From positions 19,750 to 83,749 of the forward strand of contig DHVG01000015.1 in assembly GCA_002412545.1 (NCBI GenBank): DNA of 64,000 bases, written 5' to 3'. Below, piece after piece: positions 8,871 to 17,669 of this stretch; within the stretch, counting starts at the first letter, position 1; each line of letters opens with the position of its first letter. The stretch comes from Elusimicrobia bacterium UBA5214 (GTDB taxonomy: Bacteria > Elusimicrobiota > UBA5214). The notes under the pieces are model-generated. The model was not told the DNA's origin, did not search any database, and worked only from the letters and a program-made list of their open reading frames with translations. The position numbers and the translations under genes were made by a program.

Positions 8871-9809
8871 TTACGCACGCGGATGAAACTTAGCGTAGAT
8901 TTTTCTCATTTGTCCCAAAGAAACATGAGTGTAAACTTGTGTTGTTTTCAGGCTCGCATGACCAAGCATCTCTTGTACTGCACGTAAATCACAACCCGCA
9001 TTAAGTAAATGTGTCGCAAAAGAATGACGGAAAATATGTGGTGAAACTTTTTTCTTCAGGCTAATTTTTGTAATATATTTATTAATTAGTTTACGAATAT
9101 ATCTTGCGGATAATCTTTTCCCATAACGATTAACAAAAAGACTGTGCTCCGTTCTCCGTTCTCCCTGCCTCGCCGGCAGGCAGGCGTTTTCCGTTGAGTC
9201 CGTAAGAAAATTATTCTTTCTCAAAATTTCTTCACGGTTTTTAAGGTAATGACGTAAAATACCCAATGCTTTCTCACCAATAGGAATAATTCTTTCCCGT
9301 GAACCTTTACCCATAACTTTCGCTAATCCATTAAAAAAATCAATATCTTCACAATTTAAACTTACCAATTCAGCAATCCGCATCCCCGTAGAATATAAGG
9401 TCTCCAAAATCGCTCGATTACGTAGTGAATAAAAATCAGTCGTTACTATGGAATCAAGTAGCGCGGACATTTCTTTTTCTTCAAGATAATGTGGTAGAAG
9501 TTTTTCTTTTTTTGGTACAGAAAGATAAAGTAAAGGATTAGAATTGAATGTCTTCTCCCGTACTAGATATTTAAAAAATGAACGTAAAGATGAAATTTTG
9601 CGAATAACACTATTCCGCTTTTCTCGTTGGTTTAATTCAGACAGATAAAGACGAATAAACGAACGGTCAACATTCGTAAGGTCAGTTTTTCTCTTTCTTA
9701 AAAAAGAAAAAAACTGCGTAAGGTCAGTTTGGTAACTTTTTAAACTATGCGGAGAAAAATTTTTTTCTGTCCTTAAGTAGAGTAAAAACCGCTTAAGTAA
9801 AATTTCCAT
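8871..9809 (-). CDS. xerC: Tyrosine recombinase, XerC/XerD type
   Basis: This 312-residue site-specific recombinase has an N-terminal SAM-like core-binding domain (residues 1-90) and a catalytic domain with Arg in TGMRIAELVSL, HIFRHSFATHLL, LGHASLKTTQVY and the nucleophile Tyr in QVYTHVS. The length and complete active site fit chromosome dimer resolution by XerC or XerD, which I cannot separate here. About 14 residues (ENACLPARQGERRT) are encoded by an inserted palindromic element at 9156..9188 plus an adjoining GGAGAACGGAGAACGG word repeat, placed between the catalytic Lys region and the HxxR box. No cassette array or attI-like site is seen next to it. Confidence 0.9.
   Translation of the reverse strand: MEILLKRFLLYLRTEKNFSPHSLKSYQTDLTQFFSFLRKRKTDLTNVDRSFIRLYLSELNQREKRNSVIRKISSLRSFFKYLVREKTFNSNPLLYLSVPKKEKLLPHYLEEKEMSALLDSIVTTDFYSLRNRAILETLYSTGMRIAELVSLNCEDIDFFNGLAKVMGKGSRERIIPIGEKALGILRHYLKNREEILRKNNFLTDSTENACLPARQGERRTEHSLFVNRYGKRLSARYIRKLINKYITKISLKKKVSPHIFRHSFATHLLNAGCDLRAVQEMLGHASLKTTQVYTHVSLGQMRKIYAKFHPRA
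9156..9188. repeat. 33-bp palindromic element, in frame inside xer
   Basis: Near-identical (3 mismatches) to the element in fdhA at 1354..1386 and translated in the same frame as NACLPARQGER. An ACGGAGA word repeat adjoins it. Confidence 0.85.
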
Positions 9810-9827
9810 AAATAATCCGCTATCTGT

Positions 9828-11819
9828 CTATGAACTTTTAGGGTTATAGGCACGAGTATTCCGACATTTTGGGAAACCCGAACAGGCTAAAAAACTTCCT
9901 CTCGGACCAGTCCGTAATAACATCATCCGGCCACACTTTTCACATTTTTCATTTGTTGGTTGGGGAACCGGACGTAAACGCACCATTTCCTTTTCCGCCA
10001 GACTCAGTGCTTGCGAAAACGGACCATAAAAATTATCCAATACTTTAGTCCAGGCAATTTTACCTTTAGCAATTTCATCCAAATCTTTTTCCATATCCGC
10101 AGTAAAATTTATGTCAACAATTGTTGGGAAATGTTTTTTTATCAGTTCATTTATTGTTTTTCCTAACTCGGTAGGATAAAATTTGCGTTCTTTAAGTTCG
10201 GCATATCTTCTTTCCATGATTGTAGAAATTGTCGGTGCATAGGTTGACGGTCTACCAATACCGTATTTTTCTAATGTTTTAATTAGACTTGCTTCGTTAT
10301 ACCTTGCCGGCGGCTCAGTAAAATGTTGTTCAGGCACCAACTTCAACAATTGTAAGTTTTCACCTTCATTCAAGGCGGGAAGAATTTTTTCTTCCTCTTC
10401 ATCCAATTCGTAAATCTTCAAGAAACCGGGAAATTTTATCTTCTGTCCAGTGGCACGAAAAATACCGAGATTACCTGCCACCTCACCGGTGGCCTGCCGA
10501 TGAGGCATGGCAGCAATATCTACCGTCATCGTATCAAATATCGCTGGTGCCATCTGACTGGCAAGAAACCTCTGCCAGATAAGTGTATATAACTTTAATT
10601 GTTCAGCAGAAAGATAATTCTTTATTTTTTCCGGTTCTTGATAGACGGAAGTCGGACGAATCGCTTCGTGTGCTTCCTGTGCTCCTTTAACTTTAGTTTT
10701 ATAGATTCTTGGTTTTACCGGCAGGAAATCTTTGCCATATTTTTCAGCAATATACTTCAATGCTTCGTTACGTGCACTTTCGGCAACTTGATAAGAATCG
10801 GTCCGATGATAAGTAATTAAACCGACCATCCTTTCTGCACCTAATTCAATACCTTCATAAAGTTGCTGAGCCAAAAACATCGTTTTCTTCGCTGAGAAGA
10901 AAAGTTTTCTTGCTGATTCCTGTTGGAGAGTTGCAGTAGTGAACGGTGGCGAAGGTTCTCTCTTTTTTTCCTTAAATACAATTTTTTCTATCAAATAGGT
11001 AAGTCCGTTTAAAGAACTGACTATCTTTTCTGCTTCTTCTTGTTTGGGAATAGAAAATTTTTCTAATTTTTTATTTTCATATTCAATTAGTTCGGCAAAA
11101 AATGATTCTTTTCCGCTCAAGGCGCCCGCCCCGATTTCATCGGAGGATCCGCCCCCACCTGCCAAGACTTGGCGGGCGGGTCTGGCGAAGGTTTCAGTTT
11201 TCTGCAATTCAGCACTAATTGTCCAGTATTCCTGTGCTTGAAATTTTGCAATTTCTTCTTCCCGGTCACAAATCAGTCTTAAAACCACTGACTGCACTCT
11301 CCCTGCGGAAAGACCGGATTTTACTTTTCGCCAGAGTAAAGGTGAAATTTTATACCCAACCAAACGGTCAAGAATACGTCTTGCTTGCTGCGCATTCACT
11401 AAATTCAAATCTATACTCCGCGGGTTTTTTAACGCTTCCAAGATTGCCCTCTCGGTAATTTCATGAAAAGTAATTCTTTTCACTTTTTCTTTATCCAGTT
11501 TAAGTGATTCGGTCAAATGCCAGGCAATTGCTTCACCTTCGCGGTCATAATCGGTAGCAAGATATATTTTTTCCGCTTCGGCACTAATTTTCTTTAATGC
11601 GGAAAGAATACGCTTCGCCTTGGGAAGAATGACATAAGAAGGTTGGAAATTTTTATCAGTATTTACTCCTAAGCCATTCGCTGGTAAATCCCGTATATGT
11701 CCATAAGAGGATTTAATAATAATATCTCCTTGGTGTGAACCAGAGCGGTTCATACCTTGTAAAAAACGGGATATTGTTTTTTCTTTAGTTGGTGATTCAA
11801 CAATCAGTAATTTAGACAT
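9828..11819 (-). CDS. topA: DNA topoisomerase I (type IA)
   Basis: This 663-residue enzyme relaxes negative supercoils. It has an N-terminal Toprim domain (KLLIVESPTKEKTISRFL; ATDYDREGEAIAWHL near 95), active-site Tyr in LITYHRTDSY (about 335), GRPSTYAPTISTIMERRY and one C-terminal zinc ribbon (CEKCGRMMLLRTG..FLACSGFPKC). E. coli-type enzymes have more zinc domains, so this is a short-tail form. Two palindromic elements enlarge it: one after the LQKTETF region (11119..11190) and one near AAMPHRQATGEVAG (10478..10510). It sits between xer and dprA on the same strand; dprA-topA-xer clustering is a common arrangement. Confidence 0.95.
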   Translation of the reverse strand: MSKLLIVESPTKEKTISRFLQGMNRSGSHQGDIIIKSSYGHIRDLPANGLGVNTDKNFQPSYVILPKAKRILSALKKISAEAEKIYLATDYDREGEAIAWHLTESLKLDKEKVKRITFHEITERAILEALKNPRSIDLNLVNAQQARRILDRLVGYKISPLLWRKVKSGLSAGRVQSVVLRLICDREEEIAKFQAQEYWTISAELQKTETFARPARQVLAGGGGSSDEIGAGALSGKESFFAELIEYENKKLEKFSIPKQEEAEKIVSSLNGLTYLIEKIVFKEKKREPSPPFTTATLQQESARKLFFSAKKTMFLAQQLYEGIELGAERMVGLITYHRTDSYQVAESARNEALKYIAEKYGKDFLPVKPRIYKTKVKGAQEAHEAIRPTSVYQEPEKIKNYLSAEQLKLYTLIWQRFLASQMAPAIFDTMTVDIAAMPHRQATGEVAGNLGIFRATGQKIKFPGFLKIYELDEEEEKILPALNEGENLQLLKLVPEQHFTEPPARYNEASLIKTLEKYGIGRPSTYAPTISTIMERRYAELKERKFYPTELGKTINELIKKHFPTIVDINFTADMEKDLDEIAKGKIAWTKVLDNFYGPFSQALSLAEKEMVRLRPVPQPTNEKCEKCGRMMLLRTGPRGSFLACSGFPKCRNTRAYNPKSS
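10478..10510. repeat. Palindromic element inside topA (second site)
   Basis: CCACC..GGTGG arms with CCTCACCGG and GCCGATGAGGC words encode MPHRQATGEVAG. The GCCGATGAGG word also builds the tandem element in queE (36185..36222). Confidence 0.65.
11119..11190. repeat. Composite palindromic element inside topA (first site)
   Basis: Outer CCCGCCC..GGGCGGG-type arms enclose two inner palindromes, GCCAAGACTTGGC and CCGATTTCATCGG. It encodes ARPARQVLAGGGGSSDEIGA, a run not expected in topoisomerases. Confidence 0.75.
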
Positions 11820-11862
11820 TTTCTTTACCTATTCCAAACCCGCATTGGAAGCAGGTTCTTGG

Positions 11863-12966
11863 TTAGACATTGCCACCTAACCGTTGATACATTTTCCCGG
11901 CAAGTGGTTTAACTAAACCTTTCATTTCTAAAGAAATAAGAAGTTGCGAAATTTCACCTAACCCTAAACCACTATGTTCAAGCAGAAAATCAATACTCAC
12001 CGGTTCAAAAGGAAAAATCTCATACATTTCTTTTTCTTCCGTAGATAATTTTTCTCTATCTATTTCTCTTGCTACGGTCGGATGCCATCTCTCTTTTAAC
12101 GGTTGTATCTCCTCAATAATGTCAGCGGTCTCTTCAACCAATTTTGCTCCTTCTTTAATCAAAAGATGTGTCCCCCGGGAATAAGGTGAAAATATACTTC
12201 CTGGAACAGCAAAAACTTCTCTGCCCTGCTCTAAAGCTAACCTTGCTGTAATTAAAGCACCACTTTTAATATCGGCTTCAATAACTACTACACCGAAAGA
12301 TAAACCGGCAATTAACCGATTACGACGCGGGAAATTAGCCCGCTCCGGTGGATAGGTCATCGGGAACTCACTGAGTAAAGCACCGGAATTAATAATTTTT
12401 TCTTCAAGTTTACGATTCTCCGGTGGATAATGTACTGCCAAACCGTTACCAAGAACAGCAATTGTCCTTCCACTCTCTGATAATGCTGACTGGTGTGCCA
12501 CGGTATCAATACCACGAGCTAAACCACTAATAATCGTAATTTTTGCTTCGGCTAAACCTTTAGCTAATCTCTCGGCAACCATTTTCCCGTAATTAGTTGC
12601 CCGCCGTGTCCCGACAATAGAAATAGCAAAAATATCTTCCTCTTTCAATTCGCCACGCAAATAAATTACCATTGGTGAGTCAGGTAAAGTTTTCAGTCCA
12701 GTCGGATAATTCTCATCACCCCAAAAAATAAGTTTTATCTGATATTTTTCAATTAATTTAAGTTCTTTGTCTAAATCTATCTCCTTAGGTACGGAAAGAA
12801 TTTTTTTTGCTAATTTCTCACCAATATCTTTAACTTGACAAAGGTCATTAATTTGTGCAGAGAATATGTCTTCTACCCTACCAAAATGTTCTACTAAATG
12901 TCGTATTCTTAAAGAACCGATATCGGGCAATAAATTCAAAAGTAAATAAGCAGACTTTCTATCCAT
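11863..12966 (-). CDS. dprA: DNA processing protein DprA (Smf)
   Basis: This 367-residue protein loads RecA on incoming single-stranded DNA during transformation. It has an N-terminal helix-hairpin-helix/SAM-like region (GSLRIRHLVEHFG.. VKDIGEKLAKKIL), the Rossmann-type DprA domain (ISIVGTRRATNYG about 115, ISGLARGIDTVAHQSAL, VLGNGLAVHYPPENRKL, EFPMTYPPERANFPRRNRLIAGLS) and a C-terminal winged helix (about 300-360). Length and motifs are complete. It lies 43 nt upstream of topA on the same strand. Its presence suggests natural DNA uptake or recombination capacity, relevant to the many repeats. Confidence 0.93.
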   Translation of the reverse strand: MDRKSAYLLLNLLPDIGSLRIRHLVEHFGRVEDIFSAQINDLCQVKDIGEKLAKKILSVPKEIDLDKELKLIEKYQIKLIFWGDENYPTGLKTLPDSPMVIYLRGELKEEDIFAISIVGTRRATNYGKMVAERLAKGLAEAKITIISGLARGIDTVAHQSALSESGRTIAVLGNGLAVHYPPENRKLEEKIINSGALLSEFPMTYPPERANFPRRNRLIAGLSFGVVVIEADIKSGALITARLALEQGREVFAVPGSIFSPYSRGTHLLIKEGAKLVEETADIIEEIQPLKERWHPTVAREIDREKLSTEEKEMYEIFPFEPVSIDFLLEHSGLGLGEISQLLISLEMKGLVKPLAGKMYQRLGGNV

Positions 12967-12997
12967 TTGAAGTAATCACTTCTTTGAGGTGATATTA

Positions 12998-13849
12998 CTA
13001 TTTATCAAACTCAATTTTTATTCCATCACCAACTTCAATTGCTTCCGAACTGGTAATTATTCGTGCGGAAGAATTATTCTCTTTTACTTCAATTATTTCC
13101 GCTATTCCGATCCGCTGAATATTTCTTCCTAAAAGTTTACCTGCTTCCGGAAGATAACTCTTCTTTTCTTTCCGAACGACAAAACAATACATTCCTGGTT
13201 TTAGCCCTTTTCCACTACCAATATTCAAATAGACCGTGTCTTCTGCACTAATTAATATTTTCTTTTCTTTTTCGCCAGTAATTAAACCATCAAATTGCCA
13301 GTTTTCTGGAACAACAAAATTTTCTGGACTAAATTTCATTTTCAGATATTTATCTCGGGAAATAATAATCTCTTCTTTTTTCTCTGTAGATTCTGGAACG
13401 TTTACCTCAACAACAGCAGTACTTATTTCTATTTTCTTTTCTTCTCGTAAAGAGACGAGGTCTCTACGAGACTTTTCGTCTTTTATCTCTAAAACCGGAG
13501 CAATTTTTTCAACTGGAGTAACTACTTCCGCCGGTGCAACTTTTTCGCTCGGAGTAACTACTTCTACCTGTCCGGTCAGGAAAGGAATAATTAATCTTTC
13601 ACCCGGATAGATAAGGTCAGGATTTTTTACCCCTGGATTAGCCAAATGTATCTTTCTCCATTCAAAAGGGTTAGTGTAAAATTTTTGGGCTATCCCCCAA
13701 AGTGTATCTCGGGGTTGAACAAGATAAATTTTTGAGTTAATCAACTCTTCTTCTTTGGTTTTCTTAACCTCTTCGGTAAAAGCGAAACGACAAATAAGAA
13801 TCGTCACCAGAATAACGGCTATCCCCAAAGACATAATTTTTCTAATCAT
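12998..13849 (-). CDS. LysM-domain exported protein
   Basis: This 283-residue protein has an N-terminal signal or anchor segment (residues 1-25, MIRKIMSLGIAVILVTILIC) and one LysM peptidoglycan-binding domain (about 40-92: YLVQPRDTLWGIAQKFY..IYPGERLIIPF). A low-complexity Val/Pro/Glu linker (about 95-165) follows, then a C-terminal domain of about 110 residues (DTVYLNIGSGKGLKPGMYCFVVRKEKK..) that resembles the beta-rich C-terminal domain often found in LysM proteins of candidate phyla. It probably sits in the periplasm bound to peptidoglycan. A palindrome at 13444..13470 encodes SRRDLVSLREEK in the linker. It starts 5 nt after the ispH stop and uses a TAG stop. Confidence 0.85.
   Translation of the reverse strand: MIRKIMSLGIAVILVTILICRFAFTEEVKKTKEEELINSKIYLVQPRDTLWGIAQKFYTNPFEWRKIHLANPGVKNPDLIYPGERLIIPFLTGQVEVVTPSEKVAPAEVVTPVEKIAPVLEIKDEKSRRDLVSLREEKKIEISTAVVEVNVPESTEKKEEIIISRDKYLKMKFSPENFVVPENWQFDGLITGEKEKKILISAEDTVYLNIGSGKGLKPGMYCFVVRKEKKSYLPEAGKLLGRNIQRIGIAEIIEVKENNSSARIITSSEAIEVGDGIKIEFDK
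13444..13470. repeat. Palindrome inside the LysM protein linker
   Basis: CTCGTAAAGAGA, 5-nt loop, TCTCTACGAG, nearly perfect. It encodes part of the charged linker, where an insertion would be tolerated. Confidence 0.6.
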
Positions 13850-13853
13850 CTCT

Positions 13854-14723
13854 TTATCCTCCGAGAATTGATTTTTTTACTCGTTCTACTACCTCTTTAA
13901 TTATCCATTCCGGTGTAGATGCTCCAGTAATAATACCAATTTTAGTTTTTCGTTTAAAGTTTTTTAAATCAATTTCTTCAGCAGTTTCAATATGAAATGT
14001 ATTTCTTTGATACCGAGAACATATTTCAGCAAGTCGTGTAGTATTAGAGGAATTTTTTCCACCAATTACAAATACTAAATCTGTTTCACGAGCTATTTTT
14101 TCTGCTTCCGTCTGTCTTTTTTTTGTTGTTGGGCAGAGAGTATTATATATTTTTACTTCTTTATTTTGAAATAATGGTGATTGAAAAAAAGAGATAATTT
14201 TTTGAAAATCTTCAGTTGCTTGAGTAGTCTGAGCGACTAAACCAATTTTTTTATTCGCTCCGCTGATTTGGCGGGTCAAATCTTCAACTTTCTCAATTAC
14301 CTTTGCTTTACCTTGTGCGTAACTGACTAATGCTTCTACTTCCGGATGGTTTCTTTTACCAAAAATAATTATTGTATAATTTTTTTTTGCCAAATTGTTC
14401 ACTAAATGTTGTATTCTTTTCACATAAGGACAGGTGGCATCTATAATTTTAAGTTTTTTTCTTTTCAATTTTGTTAAAATTTCTCGTGGGACACCGTGGG
14501 AACGGATAAAAACTTTACCTCTCTTTTTTATTTGTTCAATTTTTGATACACAAACAAGGTTTTCTTTTTCTAACTTTTCCATCACTTGCGGATTATGAAT
14601 TAACGGACCTAGGGTATAGACCGGTTCTTTACTTTTATTTAAATGTGCGGTGACTAAGTCCATTGCCCTTTTTACACCAAAACAAAAACCGATATTTTTT
14701 GCTAAAATTATTTCCATCTTCAT
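13854..14723 (-). CDS. ispH: 4-hydroxy-3-methylbut-2-enyl diphosphate reductase
   Basis: This enzyme catalyses the last step of the MEP isoprenoid pathway, reducing HMBPP to IPP/DMAPP with a 4Fe-4S cluster. Cluster cysteines are in NIGFCFGVKRA (N-terminus), IDATCPYVKR (about 95) and YNTLCPTTKKRQ (about 190); SHGVPRE and VIGGKNSSNTTRL are also conserved. At about 289 residues the length is normal. ATG at 14723 or 14717 are both plausible starts; a TTG at 14735 would add four residues with no support. It follows plsC by about 20 nt and precedes the LysM gene by 4 nt, so they are probably cotranscribed. Confidence 0.93.
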   Translation of the reverse strand: MKMEIILAKNIGFCFGVKRAMDLVTAHLNKSKEPVYTLGPLIHNPQVMEKLEKENLVCVSKIEQIKKRGKVFIRSHGVPREILTKLKRKKLKIIDATCPYVKRIQHLVNNLAKKNYTIIIFGKRNHPEVEALVSYAQGKAKVIEKVEDLTRQISGANKKIGLVAQTTQATEDFQKIISFFQSPLFQNKEVKIYNTLCPTTKKRQTEAEKIARETDLVFVIGGKNSSNTTRLAEICSRYQRNTFHIETAEEIDLKNFKRKTKIGIITGASTPEWIIKEVVERVKKSILGG

Positions 14724-14744
14724 TCTGCACTTCAAATAATACTT

Positions 14745-15404
14745 CTAACCGTATATACCAACAAGATGCGAGTTTATTCGGCAATTACTTTTTTTCATTT
14801 CACTAATTTTTTGCATTACTTCATCAGTAATTTTTTGATAATATTCTCTATCTTTGGGATAATTATCTCCTGAATTAGAAAAATATAAAGGTGGAGCGAA
14901 ATGTACCTCTAAACGCGGAAAATGAAATAACCGATTGGTATTCCTGATTAATGCCGGAACTATTGGCACTCCAGTCCAGACAGTAAGTATACCTATTCCG
15001 GGTCTTCCTCTTAATAATTTACCCGTACGATTACGCGTCCCTTCCGGAAAAAGAATTACCAGTTTACCTTCTTCAAGCAGTCTCCTTGCTCTTTTCAGTG
15101 CTAAAATGTCCGATTCACCTCTTTTTACCGGGAAAGCATTCACTCTTCGCAAAATATTCCCAAAAATGGGAATCCGGAAGAGTTCCTGTTTGGCTAGATA
15201 GTTGGCTTCCCTTTTCATTGCTGAACCAAGCACTGGTGGGTCAACGAGACTTGAATGGTTGGCAGCGACGATTACACCTCCTTGGGGAGGAATATTTTTG
15301 TGTCCATAGACTTTAATCCGCCAAAAAAATTTAAAAATAAGCCAAAAAAACCATTTACCAAATGAATGGACATAATTGATTTGTTTTCTATTGTTTGAGT
15401 TCAT
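14745..15404 (-). CDS. plsC: 1-acylglycerol-3-phosphate acyltransferase (PlsC family)
   Basis: This 219-residue membrane-associated acyltransferase makes phosphatidic acid. It has a hydrophobic N-terminus (WFFWLIFKFFW, about 18-28), catalytic NHSSLVDPP (HX4D, about 50) and the acceptor-binding FPEGTRNRTG (about 120). The length is typical. It overlaps the 3' end of aroA by 17 nt, which indicates translational coupling. The link to aroA and ispH is a genomic arrangement and not a pathway. Confidence 0.92.
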   Translation of the reverse strand: MNSNNRKQINYVHSFGKWFFWLIFKFFWRIKVYGHKNIPPQGGVIVAANHSSLVDPPVLGSAMKREANYLAKQELFRIPIFGNILRRVNAFPVKRGESDILALKRARRLLEEGKLVILFPEGTRNRTGKLLRGRPGIGILTVWTGVPIVPALIRNTNRLFHFPRLEVHFAPPLYFSNSGDNYPKDREYYQKITDEVMQKISEMKKSNCRINSHLVGIYG

Positions 15405-16752
15405 TCAAAATCTTCCAAAAATCAGGAAAAGATATTTTTATACAGTCAACACTTCCAACTGTAGTTTCCCCTTGAGCAATCAATCCCGCAATCACCAGAG
15501 TCATCGCAATCCGATGGTCAGCAAAACTTTTCACCCGTGCACCTTTAAGTTTTGTTGGTCCTTCAATAATCATGCCATCGGGTTTAGTTTTAATCTTTGC
15601 ACCTAAAAGATTTAACTGTGAAGAAATCGTCTCAATCCGGTCACTTTCTTTATGTCTCAATTCTTCCGCACCACTGATTTCGCTCACTCCTTCTGCCTGA
15701 GTTGCCAAAAGCGTAAATAAAGGTATTTCATCAATCATCATCGGTATTTCTTCTTTTTTCAAAGAAACATTTCGGAGTTTACTTGTTTCAACAAGAATAT
15801 CGGCTACCGGTTCTCCAGAAATTTCTCTTTGGTTAAGTAAAATTATTTTGCCGCCCATTTTTCTGACTACTTCTAAGAAACCGATACGGGTCGGATTAAT
15901 TCCGACATTATTTATTTTTATCCTTGAATTAGGAAGAAGTAAAGCAAGAACAAGAAAAAAACTTGCCGCACTGAAATCACCAGCAATTTCTAAATCCCGT
16001 GCTTCTAAATTAACCGTTCCAGACAAAACAACCTGATTCCCTTCTTTTTTCAGTGAAACACCAAAAAAAATTAACATTCTTTCGGTATGGTCACGCGAAG
16101 GTAAAGGTTCAAAGATTGTCGTTTCTCCGTCCGCAAAAAGACCAGCGAGAAGAATCGCCGATTTTACCTGTGCTGAAGCAATCGGAAGATTATAACTAAT
16201 CGGCTTTAATGGATACCGGCCTTTAATTTTTAGTGGCGGATACTTGTCAGGATAAAGTACTTGAGTAATTGTTTCCCCCGGGCTCATACTTATTGGTGGA
16301 ATAATTCTAGAACTAGAAATCTCTGCACCCATCATTGTTAAAGGTTCAATAATTCGGTGCATCGGTCTTCTTTTTAAAGAATCGTCACCAGTAATTTCAG
16401 TCAAAAACGGGCAGCCGGAAAGGATACCACTTAAGAGACGGATAGTTGTCCCGGAATTTCCGGCATCAAGAATTTTTTTCGGTTGACTTAATCCTTCTCT
16501 ACCATTTCCGCAGACAATCAAATCTTTTTTATCTTCTCTAATCTGAACTCCCAATTCACGGAGACAGGAAATCGTCCGCGAACAATCGTCAGCAGACAAA
16601 TAGTTTTTTATTTTAGAAGTACCCTTAGTAATTGCAGTAAGCATTATCGCCCGATGAGTAATTGATTTATCCGCACATACCGTAATTTCACCTTCAACTT
16701 TATCTATCGGAAAAATTTTTGAACTATTTTTCTCTATGACTATCTTATTCAT
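15388..16752 (-). CDS. aroA: 3-phosphoshikimate 1-carboxyvinyltransferase (EPSP synthase)
   Basis: This 454-residue enzyme makes EPSP from shikimate-3-phosphate and PEP. Signatures: ADKSITHRAIMLTAI at the N-terminus, LDAGNSGTTIRLLSGIL (about 95), GDDSLKRRPMHR (about 120) and RHKESDRIETI near the C-terminus. Length is slightly above the usual 430. It follows tyrA by 14 nt and overlaps plsC. Together with aroF and tyrA it forms an aromatic amino-acid biosynthesis run. Confidence 0.95.
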   Translation of the reverse strand: MNKIVIEKNSSKIFPIDKVEGEITVCADKSITHRAIMLTAITKGTSKIKNYLSADDCSRTISCLRELGVQIREDKKDLIVCGNGREGLSQPKKILDAGNSGTTIRLLSGILSGCPFLTEITGDDSLKRRPMHRIIEPLTMMGAEISSSRIIPPISMSPGETITQVLYPDKYPPLKIKGRYPLKPISYNLPIASAQVKSAILLAGLFADGETTIFEPLPSRDHTERMLIFFGVSLKKEGNQVVLSGTVNLEARDLEIAGDFSAASFFLVLALLLPNSRIKINNVGINPTRIGFLEVVRKMGGKIILLNQREISGEPVADILVETSKLRNVSLKKEEIPMMIDEIPLFTLLATQAEGVSEISGAEELRHKESDRIETISSQLNLLGAKIKTKPDGMIIEGPTKLKGARVKSFADHRIAMTLVIAGLIAQGETTVGSVDCIKISFPDFWKILNELKQ

Positions 16753-16766
16753 AGCAAGTTTTCAAT

Positions 16767-17669
16767 TTAAGATTCGTTAAGAACTTTCTGTCGATAATTT
16801 TTTGCTTTTTGAAAAAACTTTTTTAGTTTTTTCCTATCTTTCTTTTTAAGTGAGTTTTCAATTTCCAAAAGAATATTCCTAAATTGACCCAAGGCAGTAA
16901 TTATCTCTTTCCGATTAGAAAAACTTATATCGGTCCAAATTTGTGGTTCAGAGGAAGCAATTCGGGTTAAATCACGAAAACTCGGTCCTAAAACTTGAGA
17001 AGAATACTTGTTTTTATTTTGAGCAATTAAATTTACTAAACCAGCTGCCAGGAGATGGGGTAAATGACTGGAACGGGCAAGAAGACAGTCGTGTATTTGC
17101 GGTGAAAGAATTAACACTTTTGCCCCGAGTAATTCCCAAAATTTCTGTATAGTTTCGGTAACCTTTAATGGAGTTTTCTTCGTTGGAGTAAGAAAACAAA
17201 TTGCTCCTCGGAAAAGGTCAGCCCGGGCATAATCAATACCACTTTTTTCTGAGCCAGCGAGAGGATGGCCACCGATGAAAACAGGTAAGTGGTGAGTGGG
17301 AAATGGTGAGTGGGAAAGAAAAGATTCTATAGCAGAGACAATGGGTGCTTTGACGCTGCCAACATCAGTAATAATCGCTCCCGGTTTCAGGTGAGGCAAA
17401 ATTTTTTCTATTATTGAAGCAATCGTTCCTACTGGTGTAGCAATAATTACTAAATCCGCCTCTTTTACTCCTTCTTTGAAATCAGTTGTGTAATCATCAA
17501 TCGCACCAAGTTTTTTTGCCTTTATAAGTTTATTTTTGTTTCTTCCAATACCTGTCACCTTACACCTTACACCTTCCACCGCCTTTATTGCCAAACCAAT
17601 TGAACCACCAATCAGACCTACTCCAGTTATTGCTACTGTTTTTATTTTTTCTAAAAGTTTATTCTTCAT
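16767..17669 (-). CDS. tyrA: Prephenate dehydrogenase
   Basis: This 300-residue NAD-dependent enzyme converts prephenate to 4-hydroxyphenylpyruvate. It has an N-terminal Rossmann motif (AITGVGLIGGSIGLAIKA), ATPVGTIASII and GGHPLAGSEKSGIDYARADLFRGA (about 135-160), then a helical C-terminal dimerisation region. Two word repeats are translated within it: VEGVRCKVTG right after the Rossmann glycine loop (17553..17580) and SHSPFPTHHLPV just before GGHPLAG (17283..17320). Its start overlaps the aroF stop by 4 nt, so it is coupled to aroF. Confidence 0.93.
   Translation of the reverse strand: MKNKLLEKIKTVAITGVGLIGGSIGLAIKAVEGVRCKVTGIGRNKNKLIKAKKLGAIDDYTTDFKEGVKEADLVIIATPVGTIASIIEKILPHLKPGAIITDVGSVKAPIVSAIESFLSHSPFPTHHLPVFIGGHPLAGSEKSGIDYARADLFRGAICFLTPTKKTPLKVTETIQKFWELLGAKVLILSPQIHDCLLARSSHLPHLLAAGLVNLIAQNKNKYSSQVLGPSFRDLTRIASSEPQIWTDISFSNRKEIITALGQFRNILLEIENSLKKKDRKKLKKFFQKAKNYRQKVLNES
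17283..17320. repeat. Word repeat (GTGAGTGGGAAATG type) inside tyrA
   Basis: Degenerate tandem units GTGGTGAGTGGGAAATGGTGAGTGGGAAAG, with a period near 7 or 14, are translated as a His/Pro/Ser-rich run. Confidence 0.7.
17553..17580. repeat. Heptamer word repeat (CACCTTA) inside tyrA
   Basis: CACCTTACACCTTACACCTT is a tandem heptamer followed by CCACCG. A closely related word (CACTTTA) is translated in queE at 36757..36790. Confidence 0.75.
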
